The position numbers and the translations under genes are program-made. The notes below the pieces were generated by a model. It was not told where the DNA came from and searched no databases. It saw only the letters and a list, made by a program, of their open reading frames with translations. Of a stretch of 40,142 nt of DNA, positions 25,296 to 33,311 are shown piece after piece. This stretch comes from Luteitalea sp. GTDB taxonomy: Bacteria > Acidobacteriota > Vicinamibacteria > Vicinamibacterales > Vicinamibacteraceae. Within the stretch, counting starts at the first letter, position 1; the number at the start of each line of letters is the position of its first letter. The stretch lies in contig WHTT01000060.1 of the NCBI GenBank assembly GCA_009377605.1, positions 1 through 40,142 of the forward strand. Reading direction: 5' to 3'.

Positions 25296-25961
25296 ATGAA
25301 GTACAAGCTACCCGCAATCGTATTGACCCTGGTCGGTCTGGGCGCCGCTCTGCCGGCATCGGCCCAGGTTGCCGATGCGACCCAGGTCACCGATCCTAAA
25401 GTGCTGCAGAGCATGGGCTTTGCTCCAGACGCCGATAACGTCTACATGGACAACGCGGTGGGTCTGGCAATCATATCCGACCAGGAGGACGCCATCATCG
25501 CTCAGGCGACTCCCACCACCGGCGTCGACTTCAGCGCGATATCGGCGAAGGAGTTCATCGGGCGTATCGACACCACCGGTACCCAATGGCGCTACGCTGG
25601 AGGGCCGAACTGCTGTACGGATCTCAGCCGCGCAGGCACCGAGCGGTTCGCCGATGCCCAGTTCGAGGTGCCGACTGGCGCGACCCTGAGCTTCTTCCGG
25701 TTCTGGGCGTTCGATAACAACCCGTCCAATCTCGCGTTCTTCGTGTTCGAGGTCTGCCAGCCGCAGTTCGCGGGCGGTGCCCCCGCGGTCACCACCATCG
25801 CCAGCGCCGCGACGAGCGGCACACCTGGTCATACATCGAACGTCGTGAGCCTCAACCGGCCGGTCAACAACCGGGAGTGCACGTATCTGGCGCGGGTCCG
25901 CTTCGACGCCGCCAGCACCAATTTGGCGCTCCAGAAGGTCCGCTTGCAGTTCACGCGCTAG
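25296..25961 (+). CDS. Secreted protein of unknown function
   Basis: 221 residues from ATG 25296, supported by AGGAG ten bases upstream and by a standard Sec signal peptide (KYKLPAIVLTLVGLGAALPASAQ). The mature part has no motif I recognise. It contains four cysteines: an adjacent pair Cys106-Cys107 ('GGPNCCTDLSRAG'), one in 'FEVCQPQFAG' and one in 'NRECTYLARVRF', which could form two disulphides in the periplasm or outside the cell. The C-terminal half ('LSFFRFWAFDNNPSNLAFFV', 'LARVRFDAASTNLALQKVRL') alternates hydrophobic and polar residues like a beta-sandwich. The frame is open back to 25218, but those 26 codons precede the signal peptide and the good ribosome site. It appears monocistronic, followed by a GC-rich hairpin. 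Confidence 0.75.
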   Translation: MKYKLPAIVLTLVGLGAALPASAQVADATQVTDPKVLQSMGFAPDADNVYMDNAVGLAIISDQEDAIIAQATPTTGVDFSAISAKEFIGRIDTTGTQWRYAGGPNCCTDLSRAGTERFADAQFEVPTGATLSFFRFWAFDNNPSNLAFFVFEVCQPQFAGGAPAVTTIASAATSGTPGHTSNVVSLNRPVNNRECTYLARVRFDAASTNLALQKVRLQFTR

Positions 25962-26001
25962 GCGTCGAGACGGGCGGTCATCCGCCCTTGGCCCGATTGC
26001 C

Positions 26002-26027
26002 GCCCCGCCGGGCGCCGCCGGCGGGGC
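26002..26027 (+). terminator. GC-rich hairpin after the secreted unknown gene
   Basis: Stem GCCCCGCCGG (26002-26011) pairs with 26018-26027 over a six-base loop, 40 bp past the stop. Only a weak T-containing tail (GCTGTTGTC) follows, so termination is possible but less certain. Confidence 0.5.
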
Positions 26028-26156
26028 GCTGTTGTCTCGCCCCCCTCGCAGCCACGCCGGCGAGGGCGCCATCCGCCCCCCATTCCGTCCGTGCCCTGCA
26101 GCTTGTTGATCGAGCCCGGGGAAACACCGGCGGACGACACGGCCACCCAATCAGTG

Positions 26157-26181
26157 GTAGGGACGCCTCGCCGAGGCGTCC
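26157..26181. repeat. Short perfect palindrome with GTAG head, REP-like
   Basis: GTAG at 26157-26160 is followed by GGACGCCTCG, one central base, and the exact complement (to 26181). The layout (GTAG head then GC-rich palindrome) resembles the units at 4605 and 37100, although the palindrome itself differs. It lies between the secreted unknown gene and the 3' end of the flavoprotein gene. Confidence 0.6.
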
Positions 26182-26215
26182 GTTCACCGATCCTTTGAGG
26201 CTTCTGATCCTCTCG

Positions 26216-27425
26216 TCATACCGCGACGGCACCGAGGAGTCGCTGTAGGTGCTCCGGGTTGAAGAACTCCGCTGGATCGATCATGCGCATGCGGGCCTTG
26301 ATGAAGCGCGTCGACTCCTGCGGATCGTTCCTGATAGCAGCGCGGACTGCCATGACCTGGGTGGGAACGGTGTGAAACGCGCAGCCGCTAGATTTTCTTC
26401 GTAATCAATTGCTGACGTCTCGTTACGCTGTTGCTCGTAGTCGGCCAGTGCCTCGTCCAGGACACGTCGCCCGCCGAGGCCGTCGGCGATCGCGGAGCTG
26501 AGGGGGGCGGCGTGATGGAAGGCGTCGCTGATTCCAAGCGCGAGGTAGGGGTCCTTGTGATAGCCGGCATCACCTACCAGCGCCCATCCCGCGCCGAACG
26601 GCTTGCGGTAGAAGTTTGGCAGGTCGGACGCTCCATAGTACAGCTCCTCGCGCCGGCCCGCTCCAACGCGATCGGCAAGATCTGGCACGGTATCGAGCGA
26701 TCGCATGAAGGCGGCGTCGATGTTCCTGCGAATCGCTGGCAGCTCCTCCACGGGCATGCCGATGAACACAGCAAAGAGGTTCTGCTCCGTCCGGAAGGAA
26801 AAGATCACTCGGCGCTGCTGCGCTCGGACGTAGAGCTCGAACTCCTCACTTTCTATTCCGCTCCAATAGGAGAAGTAGTAACAGAGCACGGCGGGCGATT
26901 GCTGATAGATCGGCGCCTTCACGGCTCGTGCAAGGCGCGAGTGGCGCCCGTCGGCACCTACCGTGATGGTCCCGCGCTCCTCCACGGTCGTGCCGCTCGC
27001 TATCCCTCCGCGGATTCCAACGCACTTATCGCCCTCGAAGACGTACTCACCAACGCTGAAGCGTTCCCGTACCTCGACGCCGTACCCGACTGCCGCGTCG
27101 ATCAGGATCTTATCGAGCGTCGTCCGGCGCGGCGCATACGCCCAGGCCACATCGTCTTCGACGAGGTCGCGGACCACCAGCGGAAAGTCGCCGAAGTCGG
27201 AGACCATGTTGCGAACCGCGGGTGTCGCCGCGGCGATCTGGTCCAGCAGGCCCATTCTTTGAGCAGCCGCGGTCCCCGCCGGTGGATGAAGTGCCCGTGC
27301 GGGATATCGCTGGGAAACGTCGCACGGTCGACCAGTAGGACCTTCGCTCCCCGCTTGGCCAGTAGCAGCGCCAGCGGTGCTCCGGCACAGCGAGCGCCCA
27401 CGACGATCACGTCATACCTTGGCAT
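26216..27425 (-). pseudogene. FAD-dependent oxidoreductase (geranylgeranyl-reductase/monooxygenase-like), two frameshifts
   Basis: Repaired length about 403 residues. Frame 1 from ATG 27425 holds the Rossmann segment 'YDVIVVGARCAGAPLALLLA', a known GARCAG variant of GxGxxG. It shifts at the plus-strand CCC 27251-27253 (coding GGG, probably one G lost) into frame 2, which carries 'ITVGADGRHSRLAR' and 'WALVGDAGYHKDPYLALGIS' (second FAD motif). It shifts again at GGG 26359-26361 (coding CCC) into a last frame ending 'MRMIDPAEFFNPEHLQRLLG' and stopping at 26216; this tail matches the family C-terminus, whereas the frame-2 tail does not. Both lesions are single-base losses in homopolymers, so they may be sequencing errors and the gene may be intact. 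Such flavoproteins reduce or hydroxylate small hydrophobic substrates. It is divergent from an SRPBCC gene. Confidence 0.78.
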
Positions 27426-27655
27426 TGCTCCCTCCTTCGTCCGCCACGTGCGAGAATCGGGTCCAAGTGCTAGAGCCTACGCAGCTCCAAGCGGAGGCGT
27501 CCTTTGATGAATGTGAAATCGCTGTGAAACTTTTGTGAGGCTCGGGGCGAACCAAGGCTTCGCGGAGACGGTCAGGATCTCGCGGGCCCTTCCGGCGATG
27601 TCGTTCGTTGTCGAGTATCCTCGGACGAGGCCGTTGGTTGGGGGGATGGGTCGCC
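27426..27655. promoter_or_regulatory. Divergent intergenic region between the flavoprotein and SRPBCC genes
   Basis: 230 bp separating two divergent starts, so promoters for both should lie here; I could not identify a convincing -35/-10 pair. A minus-strand reading to a TAG at 27477 ('REILTVSAKPWFAPSLTKVS' and about 12 further residues) has protein-like composition and may be the tail of a lost gene, but no family was recognised. Confidence 0.35.
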
Positions 27656-28084
27656 ATGACGACTCGATCGGTTCAGCAGGCCATCCGGATTCGCGCGAAG
27701 CCGAGTGAGGTGTGGAGCTCACTCGTCGCTCCGGCCAAGCTCGCGCGATGGATGGGCGGCACCCAGGTCGACTCAACCTGGGAGCCCGGCAGCGCGATGA
27801 CATTCACGTGGACCGTGCGCGGGCGTCCTCTTCGAGATCGCGGCACCGTCCTCGCCTGCGAGCCGGCGCGACTTCTGCGCTACAACCACTGGAGCGTCAT
27901 ATCTCGACTCCCCGATTCGGACGAGACCCGAACCGTCATCACGCTTACGCTGACGCCCGAAGGCGACGAGACCTCTCTCGAGGTCAGCCACGAGAATCTT
28001 GCGAGTGACGAAGCGTTCGGGCATGCGAGGTTCTTCTGGAGGAACGCGCTCCCCGACGTAAAGAATATTGTTGAGCGCGCCTGA
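27656..28084 (+). CDS. SRPBCC (START/AHSA1-like) domain protein
   Basis: 142 residues from ATG 27656, preceded by a G-rich ribosome-binding region (GGGGGATGG). The N-terminus 'QQAIRIRAKPSEVWSSLVAP' followed by 'LARWMGG' is the classic opening of the SRPBCC helix-grip fold, and 'MTFTWTVRGRPLRDRGTVLA' plus 'ITLTLTPEGDETSLEVSHEN' are its beta strands. This fold has a hydrophobic pocket that binds lipids, polyketides or other small molecules. No catalytic residues can be assigned. It is divergent from the flavoprotein gene at 27425 and precedes a small cupin gene on the same strand by about 110 bp. Confidence 0.85.
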   Translation: MTTRSVQQAIRIRAKPSEVWSSLVAPAKLARWMGGTQVDSTWEPGSAMTFTWTVRGRPLRDRGTVLACEPARLLRYNHWSVISRLPDSDETRTVITLTLTPEGDETSLEVSHENLASDEAFGHARFFWRNALPDVKNIVERA

Positions 28085-28194
28085 ATCTCGATGTTGAGTT
28101 TCCGTGTCGAAGCTCACGATGCCGTCCGGGACGGATGGTGGCCAACCAGTCGGCTTCAAGACGGTTCCTGAACGTATCTGGAATGGAGGTGCTC

Positions 28195-28563
28195 GTGCTT
28201 GACGTGGTACTGAAGCGATTCGATCGCCCGGACGAGGTTCGAACGTTCGCCAAGGGGCGATTCGAGCTGGTTCACATTGGCGGCCTGACCATTGGCCGCG
28301 CGACGTACGAGCCCGGCTGGAAGTGGTCCGATGACGTTGGACGCGCGATGGGCAAGACGAGCTGTGATGTCGAGCACGTGGGGATCGTCCTGGCTGGATG
28401 CGCAACGGCGGCCATGAACGATGGCCGCGTGATTGAGATGCACGCCGGCGATATCTTTTATATCCCACCCGGTCACGACAGTTGGGTGGTGGGCGACGCC
28501 CCGTACGTCTCCCTGCACCTGATGGGCGCGAGCGAGTATGCGGCTCGCAAGAACGAGGCGTGA
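28195..28563 (+). CDS. Small cupin-domain protein
   Basis: About 122 residues. The conserved body starts 'LKRFDRPDEVRTFAKGRFEL' and contains 'ATYEPGWKWSDDV', the cupin half-motifs around 'VEHVGIVLAG' and 'EMHAGDIFYIPPGHDSWVVG' and 'YVSLHLMG'. His residues in 'EHVG' and 'GHDSW' could bind a metal. Several starts are in frame: ATG 28183, GTG 28195 (best ribosome site, GGAGG at 28185-28189, five bases away) and GTG 28204 (closest to the usual family N-terminus). I favour 28195. Function is unknown; single-domain cupins of this kind bind small ligands or act in sugar or aromatic metabolism. Confidence 0.8.
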   Translation: MLDVVLKRFDRPDEVRTFAKGRFELVHIGGLTIGRATYEPGWKWSDDVGRAMGKTSCDVEHVGIVLAGCATAAMNDGRVIEMHAGDIFYIPPGHDSWVVGDAPYVSLHLMGASEYAARKNEA

Positions 28564-28662
28564 TCCAAAACTGGTGTCGACCCGGGTGGCAGAATCGTCC
28601 ACACTGTGCTGGACGCTCAGGCAACCGGCATCACACGCTCGGGGCGGAAAGGTAGAACACGA

Positions 28663-29535
28663 ATGATCGCAAACCACATCCCACTCGTGGCGGTGGCGTC
28701 GATGGCGCTGCTCACCATCACGTCCCCGAGCGCACGCGGGCAGGAACCGGCCGCTGCGAGAACGTACAACACGGTCAAGCAGAAGCTGGCCCAGGGACAA
28801 AAGGTCGTCGGCGCCACGGTCTCGATCCCCAGCCCTGAGATCTACTGCGCGGTGGCAAATGCCGGGTTCGACTTCACCTGGATCGAGATGCAGCACAGCC
28901 CGCTCACCTATCAGGATGTCGCGCGGATGTTGATGGCCTGCAAGGGCGCTCCGGCGATCCCGTTCATTCGTGTGCCGGACGCAACCGAGGGCGACATTCA
29001 GAAGGCGGCGGACGTCGGCGCCCTGGGCATCATCGTGCCGATGGTGGACACGGTCGAGAAGGCGCAGGCTGCCGTCAAGTTCGCCAAGTACCCGCCGATT
29101 GGCCGGCGCAGTCAGGGGGGCGGCCAGTACGGCGCGATCTGGGGCGACGGGTATCGTCAAACCGCGAACGACAACATCATGATCGTGGCGATGATCGAAA
29201 ATCCCGCGGGGGTCGAGATCGCTGACCAGATCGCCGCCGTACCGGGCATCGATGTCGTGTTCGTGGCAAGCACGGATCTGGGCAGCTTTTCAGGTCTCCG
29301 GCAAGGGGATCCGCAATACGAGGCACTGGTCACCCGCGCGCAGCAGGCCGCGCAGAAGGCGGGTCGGACGGTCGGCGGTCCTCTGGCGTGGACCACCCGC
29401 GAAGGCTACAGTTTCTTTCAAGGTCCGGGCGAAGCTGCACTGCTCCGCTGCGGCTCACGTGTCTCACTCGGCGTGAAGCCGACTGGTTGCCCCAGCGTGG
29501 GCGTGGCCGCGATTGAGGGCACCGAGGACCGGTGA
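28663..29535 (+). CDS. Exported HpcH/HpaI-family aldolase/citrate-lyase-like protein
   Basis: 290 residues from ATG 28663, which gives a Sec signal peptide (hydrophobic stretch to about 'TSPSARG'). The TIM-barrel class II aldolase features are 'GATVSIPSPEIYCAVANAGF', 'FTWIEMQHSP', 'DVGALGIIVPMVDTVEKAQA', 'PPIGRRSQGG', 'VAMIENPAGVEIADQIAAV' with the metal-ligand Glu, and 'DVVFVASTDLGSFSG' with the metal-ligand Asp. Family members cleave or form 2-keto-3-deoxy acids or related oxo-acids using a divalent metal. A signal peptide is unusual for this normally cytoplasmic enzyme, although exported versions occur in this type of organism. The frame is open to 28606, but that segment precedes the signal peptide. 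It sits between a cupin gene and a beta-lactamase-like gene on the same strand. Confidence 0.88.
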   Translation: MIANHIPLVAVASMALLTITSPSARGQEPAAARTYNTVKQKLAQGQKVVGATVSIPSPEIYCAVANAGFDFTWIEMQHSPLTYQDVARMLMACKGAPAIPFIRVPDATEGDIQKAADVGALGIIVPMVDTVEKAQAAVKFAKYPPIGRRSQGGGQYGAIWGDGYRQTANDNIMIVAMIENPAGVEIADQIAAVPGIDVVFVASTDLGSFSGLRQGDPQYEALVTRAQQAAQKAGRTVGGPLAWTTREGYSFFQGPGEAALLRCGSRVSLGVKPTGCPSVGVAAIEGTEDR

Positions 29536-29638
29536 GGCCGACTGACGGCCCGTGTGTCCGATGCTGGGGCGAGACGTGTCAGCGGTTGATCGGCGTCGGC
29601 GCAGAGACGCAGGTCGAAGCCTGGGAGGAGGGTGCCGC

Positions 29639-31111
29639 GTGATCGGCGCACGGATGGCGCTTCTATTGTCGTGTGGCCTGGCGTTGGGCTCCGCCTGCGC
29701 GTCCGCGCCGCCCGCCACGAACTTCGTGGAGATAGAGACCAAGATCGAGCGCGTTGTCGCAGACGAGGGCGTGCCGTCGATGGCGGTCGCGGTGGCGCGC
29801 GACGGTCGGATCCTCTGGGAGGCGGCGTTCGGCATGGCCAACAAGGAGGCCGGGCTTGCAGCCACGCCGCACACGCCGTACTCGCTGGCGTCAATCTCCA
29901 AGCCGATTACCGCGACGGGACTCATGATCTTGGTCGAGCGAGCTCTCGTGGATCTCGACCGGCCGATCAACGAGTACCTCGGCGACGCGAAGGTCACCGG
30001 CCGTGCTGGTCCGGCGCGTGAGGCGACAATGCGGCGGGTCGCGAACCACACGTCCGGGCTGCCACTCCACTATCAGTTCTTTTACGCGGATGAGCCCTAC
30101 CGACGACCGCCGATGGATGAAACGATCCGGCGCTACGCCAACCTCGTGACCGCTCCAGGGGAACGCTTTCAGTACTCGAATCTCGGCTACGGGCTTATCG
30201 ATTACGTGATCGCACGGCGGTCCGGTATGAGCTACGCCGAGTTCACACGCGCGGAAGTGTTCGAGCCCCTTGGGATGAGCCACTCGGCCGTCGGTGTGCC
30301 GCCGGGTTTGGAAGATCAGCAGGCTGTTCGCTATGCACCGGACGGGACGCCGATTCCCTTCTACGACTTCGATCACCGCGGCGGCTCTGCCGTGTATGCG
30401 AGCGCGCACGATCTGATCCGGTTTGCGATGTTTCATCTGGGCGACGACGTCAGGGGTCAGCGCGCAGTCATCTCAGAGGCCTCCCGCCAGGTCATGCAGC
30501 GTCCTACCGCCGAGATGTCTCCCAAGGCTGCGTACGGCATCGGGTGGGGGACGGACAAATGTGCAACGGGGGCTGTTCTGGTAGGCCACAACGGCGGCAT
30601 GGGCGGCGTCAGCACGAGTCTCACCATGGTGCCGGAGCACGATCTCGCCGTCGCAGTCCTGGCCAACAGCTCCAGTCGATGGCCGGGCGTCATCACGAAG
30701 GACGTTTTGAATGCGTTGCTACCGGGCTGTGCCGAGGAATCGGAAAACGACGATGACAGTGCACCGGCGACGGATCTCCAACCGCTCCAAGGGACCTGGC
30801 GCGGGACACTTGCTGCGTATACGGGCGACCTGCCCTTCTCGATCACCATTCGAGACGACACCGTGATCGCGGCGCTCGGCGATGCCGCGCCGACGCCGGT
30901 CGACAACGTGACGTTCCGGAACAGGTTCTTCACCGGCCGGTTTCCCGGCACCATTGGAACGCCGGACGTCGAGCGCCGCGACTATCGTCTCCAGTTGGAT
31001 CTCAAGCTTCGCGGTGATGTGTTGAACGGCTCCGTCATTGCGCTATCGACCCCCGGCGAGCGCGTCGGCAATGCGTTGACGCATTGGGCCGAGTTGAAGC
31101 GACCCCTATGA
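29639..31111 (+). CDS. Serine hydrolase, beta-lactamase/PBP4* class C-like
   Basis: 490 residues from GTG 29639, backed by a strong GGGAGGAGGG at 29623-29632; ATG 29654 is an alternative. The signal sequence ends with a Cys (GLALGSAC), a possible but imperfect lipobox. The catalytic serine motif is Ser85-Ile-Ser-Lys88 ('SLASISKPITAT'), the second motif Tyr179-Ser-Asn181 ('FQYSNLGYGL') and the third His317-Asn-Gly319 ('VGHNGGMGG'), so the active site is complete. An extra C-terminal domain of about 110 residues ('LQGTWRGTLAAYTGDLPFSI') forms a small beta structure common in these esterase/peptidase relatives. It probably hydrolyses D-amino-acid peptides or esters in the periplasm; real beta-lactam resistance is not implied. 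It is the last intact gene before a 640-bp gap. Confidence 0.92.
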   Translation: MIGARMALLLSCGLALGSACASAPPATNFVEIETKIERVVADEGVPSMAVAVARDGRILWEAAFGMANKEAGLAATPHTPYSLASISKPITATGLMILVERALVDLDRPINEYLGDAKVTGRAGPAREATMRRVANHTSGLPLHYQFFYADEPYRRPPMDETIRRYANLVTAPGERFQYSNLGYGLIDYVIARRSGMSYAEFTRAEVFEPLGMSHSAVGVPPGLEDQQAVRYAPDGTPIPFYDFDHRGGSAVYASAHDLIRFAMFHLGDDVRGQRAVISEASRQVMQRPTAEMSPKAAYGIGWGTDKCATGAVLVGHNGGMGGVSTSLTMVPEHDLAVAVLANSSSRWPGVITKDVLNALLPGCAEESENDDDSAPATDLQPLQGTWRGTLAAYTGDLPFSITIRDDTVIAALGDAAPTPVDNVTFRNRFFTGRFPGTIGTPDVERRDYRLQLDLKLRGDVLNGSVIALSTPGERVGNALTHWAELKRPL

Positions 31112-31748
31112 CCATGCCTTCGTCTCCCCCAGCTGTCGTTGGAGACGTGTCGGATCGAGCCGTCCCTGACACACGACCGCGGCTACGACGAATGTCTACA
31201 GGAAGCTCCGTACGGCGCGTGAAACGGCCGGCGTTCCGGGACAGGACCGCCGAGAAGCTAGTCTTGGGACACTAGTCTGGAGCGCCAGCAGACGTCTTCG
31301 CCCAAGGCTCCAACAGCCTGATGATCTCGGCTCGGCGGAAATCGTCCGCCAGCAGTCCGACGGCACTTGGCTTTACATTGTCGATCATGCGGTCGGCTCG
31401 AGCCTACCGAGGGTAGGTTAGCGGGACGCTCAGGCGCTGCGACTGCTCCGACGCGTGGCGGTTCGGCAGCGACTCCCCGCGCACCCGAGCGCGAGAACGA
31501 TTTGGACCTGTTCGGTCATGGGACGCACCGCGCCGATTTCGAACACTCCGAGACGCTCTCCGCGAATCTCATCTGCAGGTTGATACAACGTGTCGGCAAG
31601 AAATCGGGCAGTCTTCGACGCCAGTCGCGTGGCACGCACTTCGCACTATGAGGCTAGACGCTCTGTCCTAAGGGACGCACGCAGGGGGGTGACACCGGGG
31701 CAGAATGCCTGTCAGGACGCGTAGCCCCCTTGAAAGCAGAGGTACACG
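31112..31748. other. Gene-free region with possible gene remnant on the minus strand
   Basis: About 640 bp without an intact gene. On the minus strand, a stretch from about 31400 to a TAG at about 31274 reads 'MIDNVKPSAVGLLADDFRRA' followed by 'EIIRLLEPWAKTSAGAPD' and a stop, which has protein-like composition. Another stretch, 31430-31639 minus, reads 'RATRLASKTARFLADTLYQP'. They are in different frames and match no family I know. This may be a decayed gene or chance. No promoter or RNA gene was recognised, apart from the leader of the permease gene at 31749. Confidence 0.35.
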
Positions 31749-32522
31749 ATGGCGCTTCCTCTTGCAGGATTTGGTCGTGTGTGGCGCAGGCTATTCCGCA
31801 CGCCGCTCTTCACGGCCGTCTCGATACTGACGCTCGGCGTCGGCATCGGCGCCAACACAGCCATCTTCAGCGTGCTCTACGGCGTCCTGCTGAAGCCCCT
31901 GCCCTTCGCTGAGCCGGACCGCCTCGTCGGCATGTGGCACACGGCGCCAGGGCTGGACATTGATCTCTTCACCCAGAGTCCCTCCACCTACTTCACATAT
32001 CGTGACGAGAACCGCGTGTTCGAGGACGTCGGGCTGTGGGCCCCGTTTCCTGAGGTGTCGATCACCGGCCGCGGCGAGCCTGAGCGCGTCGAGACGCTGT
32101 ACGTGACCGACGGCACGCTCCCGGTCCTGAACGTGCAGCCGCTGCTCGGGCGACTCTTCACCAAGGCAGACGACGCGCCTGGCAGTCCGGATCGGACGGT
32201 ATTGACGTACGGGTATTGGCAGCGTCGGTTCGGAGGCGCTCGAGACATCGTCGGTCAGGCCGTGACCATCGACGGCAAGCCGCACGAGGTGATCGGTGTG
32301 CTGCCCGCATCGTTCAGGTTCCTCGACAGGAATCCAGCCGTGCTGCTGCCGTTCCGGTTCAACCGCGCCGAGATCTTCCTTGGGAACTTTAGCTATCTCG
32401 GTATCGCGCGGCTGAAGCCGGGCGTCACGATCGCGCAGGCCAACAAGGATGTGGCGCGCATGATCCCATTGACGCTCGAGCGGTTCGCGCCGCCGCCCGG
32501 CTTCACGCGGCAAGTCTTTGAT
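31749..32522 (+). pseudogene. MacB/ADOP-type ABC permease, 5' third only
   Basis: About 258 residues match the N-terminal part of a MacB-like FtsX-family permease: transmembrane segment 1 ('FTAVSILTLGVGIGANTAIF'), 'SVLYGVLLKPLPF', and the periplasmic MacB_PCD domain ('LPVLNVQPLLGRLFT', 'VLTYGYWQRRFGG', 'VTIDGKPHEVIGVLP'). Full-length members have about 800 residues with two core domains and further membrane segments. After 'GFTRQVFD' (32511-32522) the frame continues to 32873 as meaningless sequence, because from here the DNA is the 5' half of a nanE gene on the other strand. The gene is therefore cut at a junction and cannot make a working transporter. Confidence 0.85.
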
Positions 32523-32888
32523 ACGCCGCAGCGTCGTCAGGGCTCCGCTCCGGCGCGCGTGATCGGTGCAGTCGAGCGCAATCATGTTGGCGCCCGCTTC
32601 CACCAAGGGACGGGCCGCCTCGAGAGAGGGCGTGATGACGGTCTTGCCACTCGCGTGGGGGACCTTCTGAATCCCAATGATTGGCACGCTCACCGCTTGG
32701 CGGATCGCGTGAACGTCGACAGGGCCGTTGGCCCGGATGCCAGCCGCACCTCCCGCGACCGCAGCACGGGCGAAGCCTGCCATGAACGATGGGTCCCCAA
32801 CGAGATCCTCCTCAGACGGTTGGCAGGAGACGATGAGGCGTCCCTTCAGGTCGTCGCAAAAGGCGGGAAGTGATGCTGAAGACTTCAT
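32511..32888 (-). pseudogene. nanE: N-acetylmannosamine-6-phosphate 2-epimerase (NanE), 5' half only
   Basis: From ATG 32888, 126 residues match NanE: 'FCDDLKGRLIVSCQ', 'VAGGAAGIRANGP', 'VPIIGIQK' (Lys75, the family's catalytic Lys position), 'ITPSLEAARPLVEAGA' and 'IALDCTDHARR'. Full length is about 230 residues; the C-terminal half of the TIM barrel, including the catalytic Glu, is missing. After 'RRIKDL' (32511) the reading frame runs into the antisense of the permease fragment and continues to 31791 as nonsense. The start overlaps the stop of the rhaT-like gene (ATGA), showing that the two were coupled in one operon. NanE converts ManNAc-6-P to GlcNAc-6-P in sialic-acid or ManNAc catabolism; this copy should be inactive. 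Confidence 0.85.
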
Positions 32889-33311
32889 AGAGTGCTTGAT
32901 ACCGCGCACAACACGACCGCAACGATCAACACGGCGATGCCGCCGCGCATTCTCTGAATTGCCCGGCGTTCAACGTGCCGCCATTCTCCCAACAGAAATC
33001 CTGCGGTGTTGGCGACGAGCAGCGCCGTCGCCAGACTCAACGGCCACCCGATGGATGGGCCGATGTCGCCCAGCATCGGGGCCGCCGCGCCGTAGAGGAA
33101 AATGCTTCCTCCCCAGAGCAGACCCATGAGAATGCTCCCGCCCCAGGTCTTATCGGGCCGCGGTCCGAGAAAGAGACGCCCGCTTGCGTGCTTCTTCATG
33201 AGATAGGCGCAAAAGACCATGTTGGGAATGGACCCGGCACCGAGCATCAGCAGCCAGATGCAGTTGGTGGCGAGGAACTGCTGGTATCCGAAGCTCTCGA
33301 TCGTCGCCGTG
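32885..33311 (-). pseudogene. RhaT-like sugar/proton symporter, 3' part only
   Basis: About 139 residues match the C-terminal half of the L-rhamnose-proton symporter family: 'FLATNCIWLLMLGAGSIPNM', 'VFCAYLMKKHASG', 'TWGGSILMGLLWGGSIFLYG', 'GPSIGWPLSLATALLVANTA' and 'GFLLGEWRHVERRAIQRMRG', with four to five membrane helices. Full-length proteins have about 340 residues. Upstream of 'ESFGYQQ' (about 33300) the sequence stops matching, because it passes into a gntR gene on the opposite strand. The open frame back to 33541 is therefore not a real N-terminus. The stop overlaps the nanE start (ATGA). The promoter and first half of the gene are lost. Confidence 0.78.

Noticed and set aside
27477-27620. 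Possible tail of a minus-strand gene ('REILTVSAKPWFAP...')
   Set aside because: Protein-like, but under 50 residues, with no recognised family and no start in the divergent promoter region; not enough to call a gene.
31791-32510. C-terminal continuation of the nanE frame (nonsense part)
   Set aside because: The sequence is antisense to the permease fragment and has no similarity to NanE beyond 'RRIKDL'.
32523-32873. C-terminal continuation of the permease frame
   Set aside because: It is antisense to nanE and lacks membrane segments or the MacB core.
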